From NCBI GenBank assembly GCA_004294225.1, contig REBA01000027.1, positions 1-42,026 on the forward strand: DNA of 42,026 bases, read 5' to 3'. Source of the DNA: Cytophagales bacterium (GTDB taxonomy: Bacteria; Bacteroidota; Bacteroidia; Cytophagales; Cytophagaceae). Both the position numbers and the translations under genes were made by a program. Below, piece after piece: positions 7,410 to 16,000 of this stretch (position 1 is the stretch's first letter; each line of letters begins with the position of its first letter). Below the pieces are notes generated by a model that searched no databases, was not told the DNA's origin, and worked only from the letters and a program-made list of their open reading frames with translations.

Positions 7410-10169
7410 ATGAAAAGAAGAGATTTTATCACAAAGACCAGCCTAGGGGCAGCATTAGCAGGCGGATTAGTAACTGTAAATGAAAGTATAGCTGGGGTAA
7501 ATAAAACCTCCAACGAAAAAGAAAAGCAGAGTTCTACTTTGGATAAAGGCCCCATTAAGGAAGTATTAAAATATACTGATAAGCCTAGAAGTGGAGTTAT
7601 GGTAGGAAGCATAGGAGCTGGAGGTGCAGAATTGCGTAAAGATGGAATATTCTATAATTGGAGCATATTTAATAATAACCCAAAAGGCTCTGGTGAATTC
7701 CTTACTTCTAAGGACCTTTTTGACAGCAGAAAAGGAAATCTTTATCCAATAGAACCTGGATATTTACTTTTCTTTATTGTAAGATATCAGGTGGAAGGAG
7801 AAGAGCCTAAGTTAAAGCTATTGCAGATTGATCAAGGTTATCAAGTAGCAGGAATTTCTATGCATGTATATGAATATCCTTGGATGACAGGTATAGAGCA
7901 GATAGAATATAGTGCTAGATTTCCTTTTACAAACCTGAAATTTACCGATTCAGAGATGCCGCTAGAGATAGAGCTAGAAGCACATAGTCCTTTTATCCCT
8001 CATGATATAAAGAACTCATCACTTCCTATTATGAACTTTGACTTTAAGATTAAATCTAAATCTTCAAAGCCTGTAGATGTGATGATTTTAGGTACTTTCA
8101 GGCACCTTGTAGGATATGATACGATGGAAAAATATTATATCAATGACATTAATAAAACATCTAGCTATATCGAAAACATTGCATCTTGTGGCGACCTAAA
8201 TCCTAAATTATCATCTTTCGGAGAGATAAGCTTTGCTTCATTAAACCCAGATTCTACTTACTATGTAGGTTGGGAATCACGCCATCCTTACTATGAATAT
8301 GTATTAAGAAATAAATCTTTACCCAATATCAATGATACCGATGGTATAGATACTATTTTAAAAGAACATTCAAAAGTTCCTGATTGGATGCCAGATACCA
8401 AAGGGAGGAATCATATAGATGAGAAAACAGGTAAAAAACGTGGCTCTTCAAAAGTATTTAATACTTTAGCATACTCCAAAAAATTAAATAATGGAGAAAG
8501 CTTTGACCATTCTTTTGTGATGTCTTGGAATTTTGGAAATAATTACGATTCTAAGAATATCATCAATGTTGGACATTATTATCAGAACTTTTTTAAGGAT
8601 TCCAAAGAATCCATGAGTTACTATGTAAGTAATAAAACTAGCCTAACTCAGAAATCTAAGTATTTTTTAGAAAACTTCTACAATAGCACTTTACCACAGT
8701 TTGTTCTAGATCAAGTCAATTCTCAATTAAACACTTTTATAACAAGTGGTGTTTTAAGCAAGAAGATGGAGTTTGGCGTTCTTGAAGGGTTAACCGAACA
8801 TCAAAACTGGGGCCCAGTGGGGACGACAGATGTGAATATGTATGGTGGAGTGATGATAGTTTCTTTGTTCCCTGAATTAGCAAAATCTACCATGAAGGTG
8901 CATAAGTTACTACAACATGAAGGTGGAGAAATTAGGCATAGCTTTGAAAAAGGTTTTGCAGATGCGATGATGTTGGCAGTAAATTCTACGGGTTATGTGG
9001 TAAGTGAAAGATTAGACCTCCATGCACAATATACAGTGATGGTGCTTAGAGATTTCTTCTTCACTAATGATAAAGAATACTTGAAAGAGATGTGGCCATC
9101 TGTTAAGAAAGCTATAGATTACGTCATTAGAGAAAGAGATAAAAATGGCGATCAACAACCAGATATGACTGGTATAATGAGCAGCTATGACAACTTCCCT
9201 ATGTATGGCATGGCAGCTTATATTCAATCTCAATGGCTATGTGCATTGGCAAGCTGTGTAGAGGCAGCAAAAGTACTTGGAGATGTAGCAACAGAGAAAA
9301 AATATAAAGCCATCTTTGAAAAAGGTAAGAAACTAGCGGAAGAGAAACTCTGGAATGGCGAATATTACAGGTTATACAATAGCGATTTGAAAGTATTCAA
9401 AATAAAAGATGGAGCAGGTAAAGAGCTTGTAAAAGACATATCAGGAATAGACGAAGGATGTTTAACAGACCAAATCATAGGACAATGGGCCTCTCATTGG
9501 TCAGGTTTAGGAAATATTTTAGATGCTGAAAGGGTAAAGAAATCCATGAAATCAATTCTTGACAAGTCCTTTACCCCTGGGTTCGGACTTAGAAATTGTT
9601 CATGGCCAGGCAGCAAATTTGTAAATGATGTAGCTAAAGATATCTGGGTAGATCAAGGGAACACTTGCTGGTCAGGGGTGGAGTTAGCTTTTGCCTCTTT
9701 CCTTATCTATGAAGGATTTTATAAAGAGTCTTTACAAGTAATCAAAACAGTAGATGATCGCTATCGTAGATCAGGTCGCTATTTTGACCATCAGGAATTC
9801 GGCGGTCATTATTTCCGCTCAATGTCTGCTTGGGGAATTCTTAACGCCTCACTTGGTTTAAGTATAAATCAATTGGTGTATTCATTTAGCCCAAAAGTAT
9901 CAGAGAATAACTTTAAGCTTTTCTTCGCTTTCTCAACAGGAACAGCATCTGTAGAATCAGAAAATGGGAAAATTAAAATCAAAGTATTGACCGGAAATTG
10001 GGAAGTAAAGCAAATTGTTTTATCTAATTTCAAACTAAAGCAAAAGTCATTAAATGCTAATTTAGACAGCACCACTATTGCTTCTAGTTCAATAAAAGAC
10101 GACAATGCAATACTTAGCTTTAAGAAAATTCAAAATATAAAAGCAGGACAAACTTTGACCATTAACTAA
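7410..10169 (+). CDS. Tat-exported GH116-type glycoside hydrolase
   Basis: A 919-residue protein starting with a twin-arginine signal (KRRDFITKT, then a hydrophobic stretch ending near SIAG), so it is exported folded. The N-terminal half (GVMVGSIGAGGAELRKDGIF) matches the beta-sandwich domain of GH116/GBA2-like enzymes. The C-terminal half is an (alpha/alpha)6 barrel. The expected nucleophile lies at Glu459/Glu463, just before TTDVNMYGG, and the expected acid/base is Asp594 in SSYDNFPMYG. Family members hydrolyse beta-glucosides, beta-xylosides or glucosylceramide. Downstream by 16 bases is a GH37-like lipoprotein gene, forming an operon. Both should act in the periplasm or outer envelope on an imported or surface sugar. 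The exact substrate is not predictable. Confidence 0.8.
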   Translation: MKRRDFITKTSLGAALAGGLVTVNESIAGVNKTSNEKEKQSSTLDKGPIKEVLKYTDKPRSGVMVGSIGAGGAELRKDGIFYNWSIFNNNPKGSGEFLTSKDLFDSRKGNLYPIEPGYLLFFIVRYQVEGEEPKLKLLQIDQGYQVAGISMHVYEYPWMTGIEQIEYSARFPFTNLKFTDSEMPLEIELEAHSPFIPHDIKNSSLPIMNFDFKIKSKSSKPVDVMILGTFRHLVGYDTMEKYYINDINKTSSYIENIASCGDLNPKLSSFGEISFASLNPDSTYYVGWESRHPYYEYVLRNKSLPNINDTDGIDTILKEHSKVPDWMPDTKGRNHIDEKTGKKRGSSKVFNTLAYSKKLNNGESFDHSFVMSWNFGNNYDSKNIINVGHYYQNFFKDSKESMSYYVSNKTSLTQKSKYFLENFYNSTLPQFVLDQVNSQLNTFITSGVLSKKMEFGVLEGLTEHQNWGPVGTTDVNMYGGVMIVSLFPELAKSTMKVHKLLQHEGGEIRHSFEKGFADAMMLAVNSTGYVVSERLDLHAQYTVMVLRDFFFTNDKEYLKEMWPSVKKAIDYVIRERDKNGDQQPDMTGIMSSYDNFPMYGMAAYIQSQWLCALASCVEAAKVLGDVATEKKYKAIFEKGKKLAEEKLWNGEYYRLYNSDLKVFKIKDGAGKELVKDISGIDEGCLTDQIIGQWASHWSGLGNILDAERVKKSMKSILDKSFTPGFGLRNCSWPGSKFVNDVAKDIWVDQGNTCWSGVELAFASFLIYEGFYKESLQVIKTVDDRYRRSGRYFDHQEFGGHYFRSMSAWGILNASLGLSINQLVYSFSPKVSENNFKLFFAFSTGTASVESENGKIKIKVLTGNWEVKQIVLSNFKLKQKSLNANLDSTTIASSSIKDDNAILSFKKIQNIKAGQTLTIN

Positions 10170-10185
10170 TAAATAAATTTTAATA

Positions 10186-11598
10186 ATGCACTTATTTTAT
10201 CAATACTCAAGGCTACTAATTTCTATTGTTTTGATTAGTACTTTTTTATTTTCTTGTAAAAACAATTCTAAACAAGAAACCTTAACTCAGGTAGATTCCT
10301 CTTTATATAAACCTAAATATTCTGATAGGTATAAAGAGATTTATGATACGATTCAGTCTGAGTTTAATTCTTTAAAGGCAAAAGTAGATTATATGCCCAA
10401 AGAATTCGTTTCCATCAATGAAGGTTTCAAACACATTATGTTTTACTGGGACACCTATTTTATGAATAGAGGACTTCTTAGAACAGACACACTGAAACGA
10501 ATGGCAAAAAATAATACTGAAAACATGCTTTTTATGGTTCAAAAAATCGGTTTTGTGCCTAATGCTACCATGTCTTGGGGCATGAACCGTTCGCAACCAC
10601 CTTACTTAAGTATGATGATTAGAGATGTGTATGATGCAAGTCAAAACAAAGATACTGCTTGGTTAAAACAAAACTTCAAACTTCTAAAAAAAGAATATGC
10701 TTTTTGGATGAATGGTGATAAGGCAATAGAAGATCATAGAACGCCAGTTAAAGGCTTGTTAAAATGGGCTCATCATTGTTCCAAATCAGAAGTTCTAGCA
10801 TTTTATGACCAAATCAAGGATAGGTTCAATTTCCCAAAAGACACCACAGAAGAGGTTAAAATAAAAATGGTAGAACCATATATATCAGAAGCCGCCACAG
10901 GATGGGACTTTAATCCTAGGTTTGGTAATCGTTGCCCAGATTATTGGAGCGTAGAGCTAAATACTAACATGTATGTTTACCAAAAAAACTTTGCCTATTT
11001 TGTTAAAGAATTAGGTTTAAAAGGAGAACCTGATTGGGAAGCTGAAGCAGAAAACACAAAAGCATTAATTAATAAATATCTGTGGAATGAAGAACGAGGT
11101 TTATACATGGATTATGATTATGTAAATAATAAGTTTAGTTCTGTAGCTTCATTGATTACTTTTCAGCCCCTATTTTTTAATTTGGCAAGTAAAGAGCAAG
11201 CGGAAAAAGTGGTATCAAACCTCAAGCTTTTTGAATACGAATGGAGTGTAACTGTATGCGAAAACACCAACCAAAAGACGATATACCAATGGGACTATCC
11301 AGCGGTTTGGGCACCTATCTTTACCTTATGTATGGTAGGGCTTGATAACTACGGATATAAAGAAGATGCTAAAAGAATAGCTTATAAATACATGGATTTG
11401 ATTGCAAAAAACTTTGTAAACCCAATGCCTCTAGAAGTGAAAAATGGAAATGAAACATTAAAGAGAAAATTTGGAAGATTATATGAGAAATACCATGTAG
11501 TTACTGGAGAGATTTACGATCCTGAGTATCCTTCTATGGAAATGATGGATTGGACGGCATCAGCATATATGGAAGCATATCAATATGTAAATAAATAA
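10186..11598 (+). CDS. GH37-like (trehalase-family) lipoprotein
   Basis: A 470-residue lipoprotein with lipobox LFSC (Cys24). Trehalase signature 2 is exact: QWDYPAVWAP at about 366-375. The motif GWDFNPRF includes Asp241, equivalent to the catalytic Asp of E. coli trehalase, and EYPSMEMMDW (Glu447, Glu452) aligns with the region holding the other catalytic acid. The NRSQPP motif is also present. Signature 1, normally PGGRFxExYxWDxY, is altered to INEGFKHIMFYWDTY, losing the PGGR arginine, so substrate choice may differ from trehalose. It lies 16 bases after the GH116-type gene and is surely co-transcribed. Export as a lipoprotein fits a periplasmic or surface glucosidase. Confidence 0.78.
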   Translation: MHLFYQYSRLLISIVLISTFLFSCKNNSKQETLTQVDSSLYKPKYSDRYKEIYDTIQSEFNSLKAKVDYMPKEFVSINEGFKHIMFYWDTYFMNRGLLRTDTLKRMAKNNTENMLFMVQKIGFVPNATMSWGMNRSQPPYLSMMIRDVYDASQNKDTAWLKQNFKLLKKEYAFWMNGDKAIEDHRTPVKGLLKWAHHCSKSEVLAFYDQIKDRFNFPKDTTEEVKIKMVEPYISEAATGWDFNPRFGNRCPDYWSVELNTNMYVYQKNFAYFVKELGLKGEPDWEAEAENTKALINKYLWNEERGLYMDYDYVNNKFSSVASLITFQPLFFNLASKEQAEKVVSNLKLFEYEWSVTVCENTNQKTIYQWDYPAVWAPIFTLCMVGLDNYGYKEDAKRIAYKYMDLIAKNFVNPMPLEVKNGNETLKRKFGRLYEKYHVVTGEIYDPEYPSMEMMDWTASAYMEAYQYVNK

Positions 11599-11609
11599 GA
11601 ATTACAAGA

Positions 11610-11645
11610 AAGCATATCCATGCCTAATATAGAATGGATATGCTT
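11610..11645 (+). terminator. Hairpin after the GH116/GH37 operon
   Basis: A perfect 12-base inverted repeat (AAGCATATCCAT / ATGGATATGCTT) encloses a 12-base loop and sits 12 bases after the GH37-like stop. There is no T-run after it, so termination strength is uncertain; it may act as a 3' end stabiliser. Confidence 0.6.
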
Positions 11646-11711
11646 AACAAAATTTACGATTTACCGTTTTCTTATAAGATGATGACGTGCCTAAATTAAA
11701 ATCAGAAAAAT

Positions 11712-13034
11712 ATGAATATAATTACTCAATTGATTTTTTTAATATTGCTATCGACAGCGGGTTATTTTATATTCAAAAGCATTTCAAGAATTAGGAGAAA
11801 CATCCTATTGGGTAAACCAGATGATAGGACAGGTAATACCCTAACAAGGCTCAAGCTAATGACTTTGATAGCACTTGGGCAGAAGAAAATGTTTAAGAAA
11901 CCATTACCAGCCCTACTCCATTTAGCAGTTTATGTTGGCTTTCTAATTGTAAATATTGAAATGTTAGAAATAGTTGCTGATGGTCTTTTGGGTACACATA
12001 GATTATTTGCACCGTCTCTAGGAGTGTTATATCCAATTCTAATTAATGTATTTGAGTTTTTTGCAGTTGCAGTAATTGTTGCATGCGTATTTTTTCTTGT
12101 GAGAAGAAACTTGCTATCAATAGCTCGCTTTAAATCATCCGAGTTGTCCTCAATTCCGAGAAGAGATGCAAATATTATTTTAGTTGTAGAAATAATTTTA
12201 ATGTGTGCCCTTCTCACAATGAATTCCACTGATTTGGCCCTTCAAAAAAAAGGAATTGAACATTATTTCTATACAGAGAATTTCTTTTTTAGTGGATTAA
12301 TTGCTCCATTCTTTGAAACATTTGAACCATTTACTTTGCAAATTATAGAGCGATTATCTTGGTGGGTTCATATTATTGGTGTATTAGCATTTGCCAACTA
12401 TGTGTTTTATGATTCAAAACACCTACATATTTTTATGGCTTTTATTAATGCGTTTTATAGCAAGTTAGAAGCAGCAGGTAAATTACCCAATATGGCTTCT
12501 GTAACACATGAAGTAAAATTAATGCTCAACCTTCCAACAGATAATGGCGAAGCTCCATCAGAGCTAAATAGATTTGGTGCAAAAGATGCTAATGATTTGA
12601 CATGGAAAAATCTTTTAGATGCATATAGCTGTACCGAGTGTGGAAGATGCACAGAGCAATGCCCTGCTAATATTACAGGCAAAAAACTATCTCCTCGAAA
12701 AATCATGATGGATACTAGAGATAGAATTGAAGAAATAGGAAAGAACATTGATAAATTAGGCAAAGCTAATGAAGATGGCAAATCATTATTAGATGATTAT
12801 ATTTCTAGCGAAGAGCTCTTAGCTTGTACCACTTGTAATGCATGTGTAGAAGCCTGTCCCATAAACATAGATCCGGTAAGTATAATCTTACAATTAAGAC
12901 AGTATAGAATCATGGAAGCATCTAAAGCACCAGCTGCATGGAATGGAATGCTTTCTAATATTGAGAATAACGCCGCACCTTGGAAATTCTCCCCAAGTGA
13001 TAGAACAGATTGGGTAGAAAGTATCAACAAATAG
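11712..13034 (+). CDS. Membrane-anchored 4Fe-4S ferredoxin-domain protein
   Basis: A 440-residue protein with about five membrane helices in the first 240 residues, followed by a soluble domain with two 4Fe-4S motifs. These are CTECGRCTEQCP (Cys307, 310, 313, 317) and CTTCNACVEACP (Cys372, 375, 378, 382). This is the HdrC/NarI-like build of membrane Fe-S oxidoreductases that pass electrons between a soluble donor and the quinone pool. The next gene, 11 bases on, supplies the CCG-domain subunit that is fused to it in some other organisms. The natural donor is unknown; electron-transfer flavoprotein, lactate or a related route is possible. Confidence 0.85.
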   Translation: MNIITQLIFLILLSTAGYFIFKSISRIRRNILLGKPDDRTGNTLTRLKLMTLIALGQKKMFKKPLPALLHLAVYVGFLIVNIEMLEIVADGLLGTHRLFAPSLGVLYPILINVFEFFAVAVIVACVFFLVRRNLLSIARFKSSELSSIPRRDANIILVVEIILMCALLTMNSTDLALQKKGIEHYFYTENFFFSGLIAPFFETFEPFTLQIIERLSWWVHIIGVLAFANYVFYDSKHLHIFMAFINAFYSKLEAAGKLPNMASVTHEVKLMLNLPTDNGEAPSELNRFGAKDANDLTWKNLLDAYSCTECGRCTEQCPANITGKKLSPRKIMMDTRDRIEEIGKNIDKLGKANEDGKSLLDDYISSEELLACTTCNACVEACPINIDPVSIILQLRQYRIMEASKAPAAWNGMLSNIENNAAPWKFSPSDRTDWVESINK

Positions 13035-13045
13035 CCATCGAAATT

Positions 13046-13831
13046 ATGAATTATCAAGTACCATTAATGTCTGAATTAGCTACTCAAGGAATTAAACCTG
13101 AAGTATTATTTTGGGTAGGTTGTGCAGGTTCCTTTGATGATAGAGCAAAAGCAATTACTATTGCATTTGTGAAATTATTGAATAAAGTTGGTCAAAGCTT
13201 TGCTATTCTTGGTACAGAAGAATCTTGTTCTGGAGATCCTGCCAAAAGAGCCGGTAATGAATTTTTATTTCAAATGCAAGCGATTTCCAATATTCAAATA
13301 TTAGATTCGTATGAAGTAAAAAAAATAGTTACTGCATGTCCACACTGTTTTAATACGCTAAAAAATGAGTATCCTCAGCTTGGAGGAAAATATGAAGTGA
13401 TTCATCATTCAGAATTTCTTCAATCTCTTATTGATTCGGGAAAGCTTGTGGTTAAAGGTGGTAGCTTCAAAGGGAAAAAGATTACCTATCACGACTCTTG
13501 CTACCTAGGAAGGGCAAATGATATTTACGAAGCACCTCGTCAGCTAATAGAAGCATTAGATGCCCAACTAGTAGAAATGAAGAGAAGCAAAACAAAAGGG
13601 CTTTGTTGTGGTGCAGGTGGAGCTCAGATGTTCAAGGAGCCAGAAAAAGGAACTAAAGATATCAATATAGAACGCACCGAAGAAGCTCTAGCAACTAATG
13701 CTCAGATTATTGCAGCAGCTTGTCCTTTCTGTATGACTATGTTGAGCGATGGAATAAAAAACAAAGAAAAGGAGAATGATACAAAGGTGCTAGACATAGC
13801 CGAATTATTGGCACTAGCAGAAGGTTTGTAA
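13046..13831 (+). CDS. CCG-domain (HdrB-like) Fe-S protein
   Basis: A 261-residue cytoplasmic protein with two cysteine-rich CCG modules. The first has WVGCAGSFD, ESCSGDP and ACPHCFNTL. The second has HDSCYLGR, GLCCGAGG and ACPFCMTML. This is the pattern of heterodisulfide reductase subunit B, GlpC and LutA proteins. The ATG at 13046 was chosen because the longer frame starts with TTG inside the upstream gene, while this ATG follows its stop by 11 bases. It should form a complex with the preceding membrane ferredoxin protein. The actual substrate cannot be told from sequence. Confidence 0.85.
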   Translation: MNYQVPLMSELATQGIKPEVLFWVGCAGSFDDRAKAITIAFVKLLNKVGQSFAILGTEESCSGDPAKRAGNEFLFQMQAISNIQILDSYEVKKIVTACPHCFNTLKNEYPQLGGKYEVIHHSEFLQSLIDSGKLVVKGGSFKGKKITYHDSCYLGRANDIYEAPRQLIEALDAQLVEMKRSKTKGLCCGAGGAQMFKEPEKGTKDINIERTEEALATNAQIIAAACPFCMTMLSDGIKNKEKENDTKVLDIAELLALAEGL

Positions 13832-13861
13832 ATGATAAATAATACAAAAGATATAATCATT

Positions 13862-14362
13862 ATGAGTACAGATATAAACTTTAACTCAGATTCTAAAGTA
13901 TGGATTTATCCTTCTAATAGAACCTTGGAACCATCTGATATAGAAACAATCTCTTCTATGCTCCAATCTTTTATTGAAACATGGGAAAGCCATGGAAAGC
14001 CCTTAAAAGCTAGCTATCAAATCTTGGAACAAAGGTTTATACTGATAGCGGTAGATGAAAGCTATTCAAATGCTAGTGGCTGTTCTATAGATAAGTCTGT
14101 AGCTATAATTAAGAAATTAGATGAATCATTAAACTTAGGATTGCTCAATAGAGGTTCATTAAGCTATATTAGTTCAACTTCTGAAATCATGACCATTAAT
14201 TTTGATCAAATTAAGAAAGCCATTAGTTCTGGTGAAATTGATTCAGAAACAATAGTTTTCGACTGTAATATAACTCAGCTATCAGACCTAAAACAGAATT
14301 GGAAAAAGCCAGCAAAAGAGACTTGGTTAAAACGTATGATTCTTCAAACAATTTTCAAGTAA
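13862..14362 (+). CDS. Conserved small protein of unknown function (often labelled ABC transporter ATPase)
   Basis: A 166-residue soluble protein with WIYPSNRTLEP near the start, YQILEQRFILIAVDES in the middle and ASGCSIDKSVAIIKKL after it. These are hallmarks of a Bacteroidota-wide family often found beside the Fe-S/CCG genes. Databases sometimes call it an ABC transporter ATPase, but no Walker A or signature motif is present, so that label should not be trusted. The start at 13862 (MSTDINFN) was preferred over 13832 because relatives begin about 15 residues before the WIY motif. Its place at the end of the Fe-S operon hints at a role with that enzyme, perhaps assembly or stability; this is inference. 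Confidence 0.7.
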   Translation: MSTDINFNSDSKVWIYPSNRTLEPSDIETISSMLQSFIETWESHGKPLKASYQILEQRFILIAVDESYSNASGCSIDKSVAIIKKLDESLNLGLLNRGSLSYISSTSEIMTINFDQIKKAISSGEIDSETIVFDCNITQLSDLKQNWKKPAKETWLKRMILQTIFK

Positions 14363-14368
14363 GTTTTT

Positions 14369-14376
14369 TATCTTTG
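14369..14376 (+). promoter_or_regulatory. Candidate -7 element of gcvH
   Basis: TATCTTTG is a perfect TAnnTTTG -7 match, 36 bases before the gcvH ATG. A clear -33 TTTG is missing, because the region falls in the end of the previous gene. Confidence 0.45.
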
Positions 14377-14412
14377 CTTATTCAATTATTATAAACTATC
14401 AAATATTTAAAA

Positions 14413-14793
14413 ATGAATTTTCCATCAGAATTAAGATACACCGCCGAACATGAATGGCTAAAGCTAGAAGGAGACGAAGCCATAGTTGGGATTACAGATT
14501 TTGCACAAAGCGAATTAGGGGACATTGTATTCCTTGATATTCCTTCTGTAGGTACTACTGTTACTGGGAATGAAGTGTTTGGTAGTGTAGAAGCCGTGAA
14601 AACTGTTTCTGATCTGTTTATGCCTCTAAGCGGAGAAGTGATAGAATTTAATTCAACACTAGAGTCTAGTCCAGAACTTGTAAATACAGACCCTTACGGT
14701 AAGGGTTGGATTGTAAAACTAAAATTAAAAGATCCATCTGCAGTTTCTACCCTAATGAATGCAGAGGAGTACAAGAAAATAATAGGTGTATAA
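14413..14793 (+). CDS. gcvH: Glycine cleavage system H protein
   Basis: At 126 residues this is a typical H protein. It carries the lipoyl domain with the lipoylated Lys63 in [12 protein letters not shown], and the family start pattern RYTAEHEWL. It shuttles the aminomethyl group between the P, T and L proteins of the glycine cleavage complex in the cytoplasm. The gcvP and gcvT genes are not in the window. A VanZ-like gene follows after 5 bases, an arrangement seen repeatedly in Bacteroidota. A perfect -7 element at 14369-14376 suggests it starts its own transcript. Confidence 0.96.
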   Translation: MNFPSELRYTAEHEWLKLEGDEAIVGITDFAQSELGDIVFLDIPSVGTTVTGNEVFGSVEAVKTVSDLFMPLSGEVIEFNSTLESSPELVNTDPYGKGWIVKLKLKDPSAVSTLMNAEEYKKIIGV

Positions 14794-14798
14794 TTAAC

Positions 14799-15197
14799 AT
14801 GAAAATTAATTTCTATAAAGCCCATGGATTAACCATTCTATGGGCTTTATTGATTCTAATCCTTACCCTAACACCTGGTAAGTTTATTCCCAAAGTGGAT
14901 TATTGGGCATTTTTTTCACTTGATAAATATGTTCATATTTCTATTTTCTTCATTCAAGTTTTCTTAATATTATGGAATGCAAGGACACTTAGAGTTATAG
15001 ACAAGAAAATATATTTTATAAGCATATTAATTGGCGTTTCTTATGGAGCTTTAATTGAAGTTATCCAACTATTTATTCCTCAACGTTCTTTTGAGTGGAA
15101 TGATTTATTAGCGAATACTTTTGGTGTTTTTCTGGCATGTGTACTATTTTATTTGCTGGAGAAATTGAATTTCCTAAAGACAATAAACAATTATTAA
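14799..15197 (+). CDS. VanZ-like membrane protein
   Basis: A 132-residue protein with four predicted membrane helices (about 9-27, 44-62, 74-95 and 104-124). It carries the family hallmarks LTLTPGK near the first helix, DKYVHISIFF at the second, and GALIEVIQLFIPQRSFEWNDL with a conserved Glu and Asp. The founding VanZ is linked to teicoplanin resistance, but the function of these short homologues is unknown. The ATG at 14799 was chosen because the longer open frame is only an extension through gcvH in another frame. A hairpin lies over the first codons. Confidence 0.8.
   Translation: MKINFYKAHGLTILWALLILILTLTPGKFIPKVDYWAFFSLDKYVHISIFFIQVFLILWNARTLRVIDKKIYFISILIGVSYGALIEVIQLFIPQRSFEWNDLLANTFGVFLACVLFYLLEKLNFLKTINNY
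14815..14850 (+). repeat. Inverted repeat within the 5' end of the VanZ-like gene
   Basis: ATAAAGCCCAT at 14815-14825 is matched perfectly by ATGGGCTTTAT at 14840-14850 with a 14-base loop. It starts 16 bases into the coding region and 21 bases after the gcvH stop. It could act as a gcvH 3' hairpin or attenuate expression of the VanZ-like gene. Confidence 0.6.
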
Positions 15198-15347
15198 TCT
15201 CATTTGTAATTTAATTAAATAAGATTTGTAAATTAATTGTAGAAAACGCCTAGTTTATATAGATACAATATGACATAATGTCAAATCAAAAAAATTTGCA
15301 TAAGAATTGAACCCTAAAATATTATTAAATCTAAACTAAATATAAAA

Positions 15348-15932
15348 ATGAAATCTTTAAAATCTATAATTTATTCTTTATCATTTATTTCCTTGATTTT
15401 TCTTTCTTCTTGTGGTTATAACGGAGGAATTGAAAGAGATGAAAAAGTTAGTGCAGCTTGGGGGCAAGTTCAGAACGTGTATCAAAGAAGAGCTGATTTA
15501 ATTCCTAACTTAGTAAGTACAGTAAAAGGATTTGCAACACAAGAAAAAGAAGTTCTTGTGGGAGTGATAGAAGCCAGAGCAAAGGCAACTTCTATTAATA
15601 TAGATGCTAGTAAATTAACCCCAGAAAATGTAAAGCAATACCAAGTTGCTCAAGAGGGTCTTTCTGGTGCATTATCTAGATTGATGATGGTAACAGAAAA
15701 CTATCCACAACTTAAATCGAATCAAAATTTCTTAGAACTTCAATCTCAACTGGAAGGAACAGAAAACAGAATTGCTGTAGAAAGAAGAAATTTCAACGAT
15801 GCAGTAAAAGATTACAATACTTGGGGTAGAAAGTTTCCTAATAATCTTTTCTCTGGCATGTGGGATTTTACTAAGAAAGGATATTTTGAAGCAGATGCAA
15901 GTGCACAAAAAGCTCCTACTGTTAAATTCTAG
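15348..15932 (+). CDS. lemA: LemA family lipoprotein
   Basis: A 194-residue protein with a lipoprotein signal (IFLSSC, Cys22) and the LemA coiled-coil body. Conserved motifs are VYQRRADLIPNLVSTVKG at about 43-60, VTENYPQLKSNQNF, and ERRNFNDAVKDYN. It is probably attached to a membrane facing the periplasm. Its precise function is not known. The next two genes encode TPM-domain proteins, a very common partnership (lemA-TPM) suggesting a shared envelope task. The first 150 bases upstream hold no clear promoter. Confidence 0.92.
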   Translation: MKSLKSIIYSLSFISLIFLSSCGYNGGIERDEKVSAAWGQVQNVYQRRADLIPNLVSTVKGFATQEKEVLVGVIEARAKATSINIDASKLTPENVKQYQVAQEGLSGALSRLMMVTENYPQLKSNQNFLELQSQLEGTENRIAVERRNFNDAVKDYNTWGRKFPNNLFSGMWDFTKKGYFEADASAQKAPTVKF

Positions 15933-15950
15933 TTTCATTTATACATCTCA

Positions 15951-15979
15951 TCAATTACCGATTTATAGGAGGTGATTGA
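15951..15979 (+). promoter_or_regulatory. Strong Shine-Dalgarno sequence within a hairpin
   Basis: AGGAGGTGAT at 15967-15976 is a 10-base perfect match to the anti-Shine-Dalgarno end of 16S rRNA, which is exceptional in this phylum. TCAATTACC (15951-15959) can pair with GGTGATTGA (15971-15979), with one G-U pair and an 11-base loop, hiding half of it. A short ATG frame of 23 codons starts at 15984 and ends at 16055, overlapping the start of the TPM gene at 16001. Confidence 0.5.
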
Positions 15980-16000
15980 GAATATGTTAAATATAAAATT

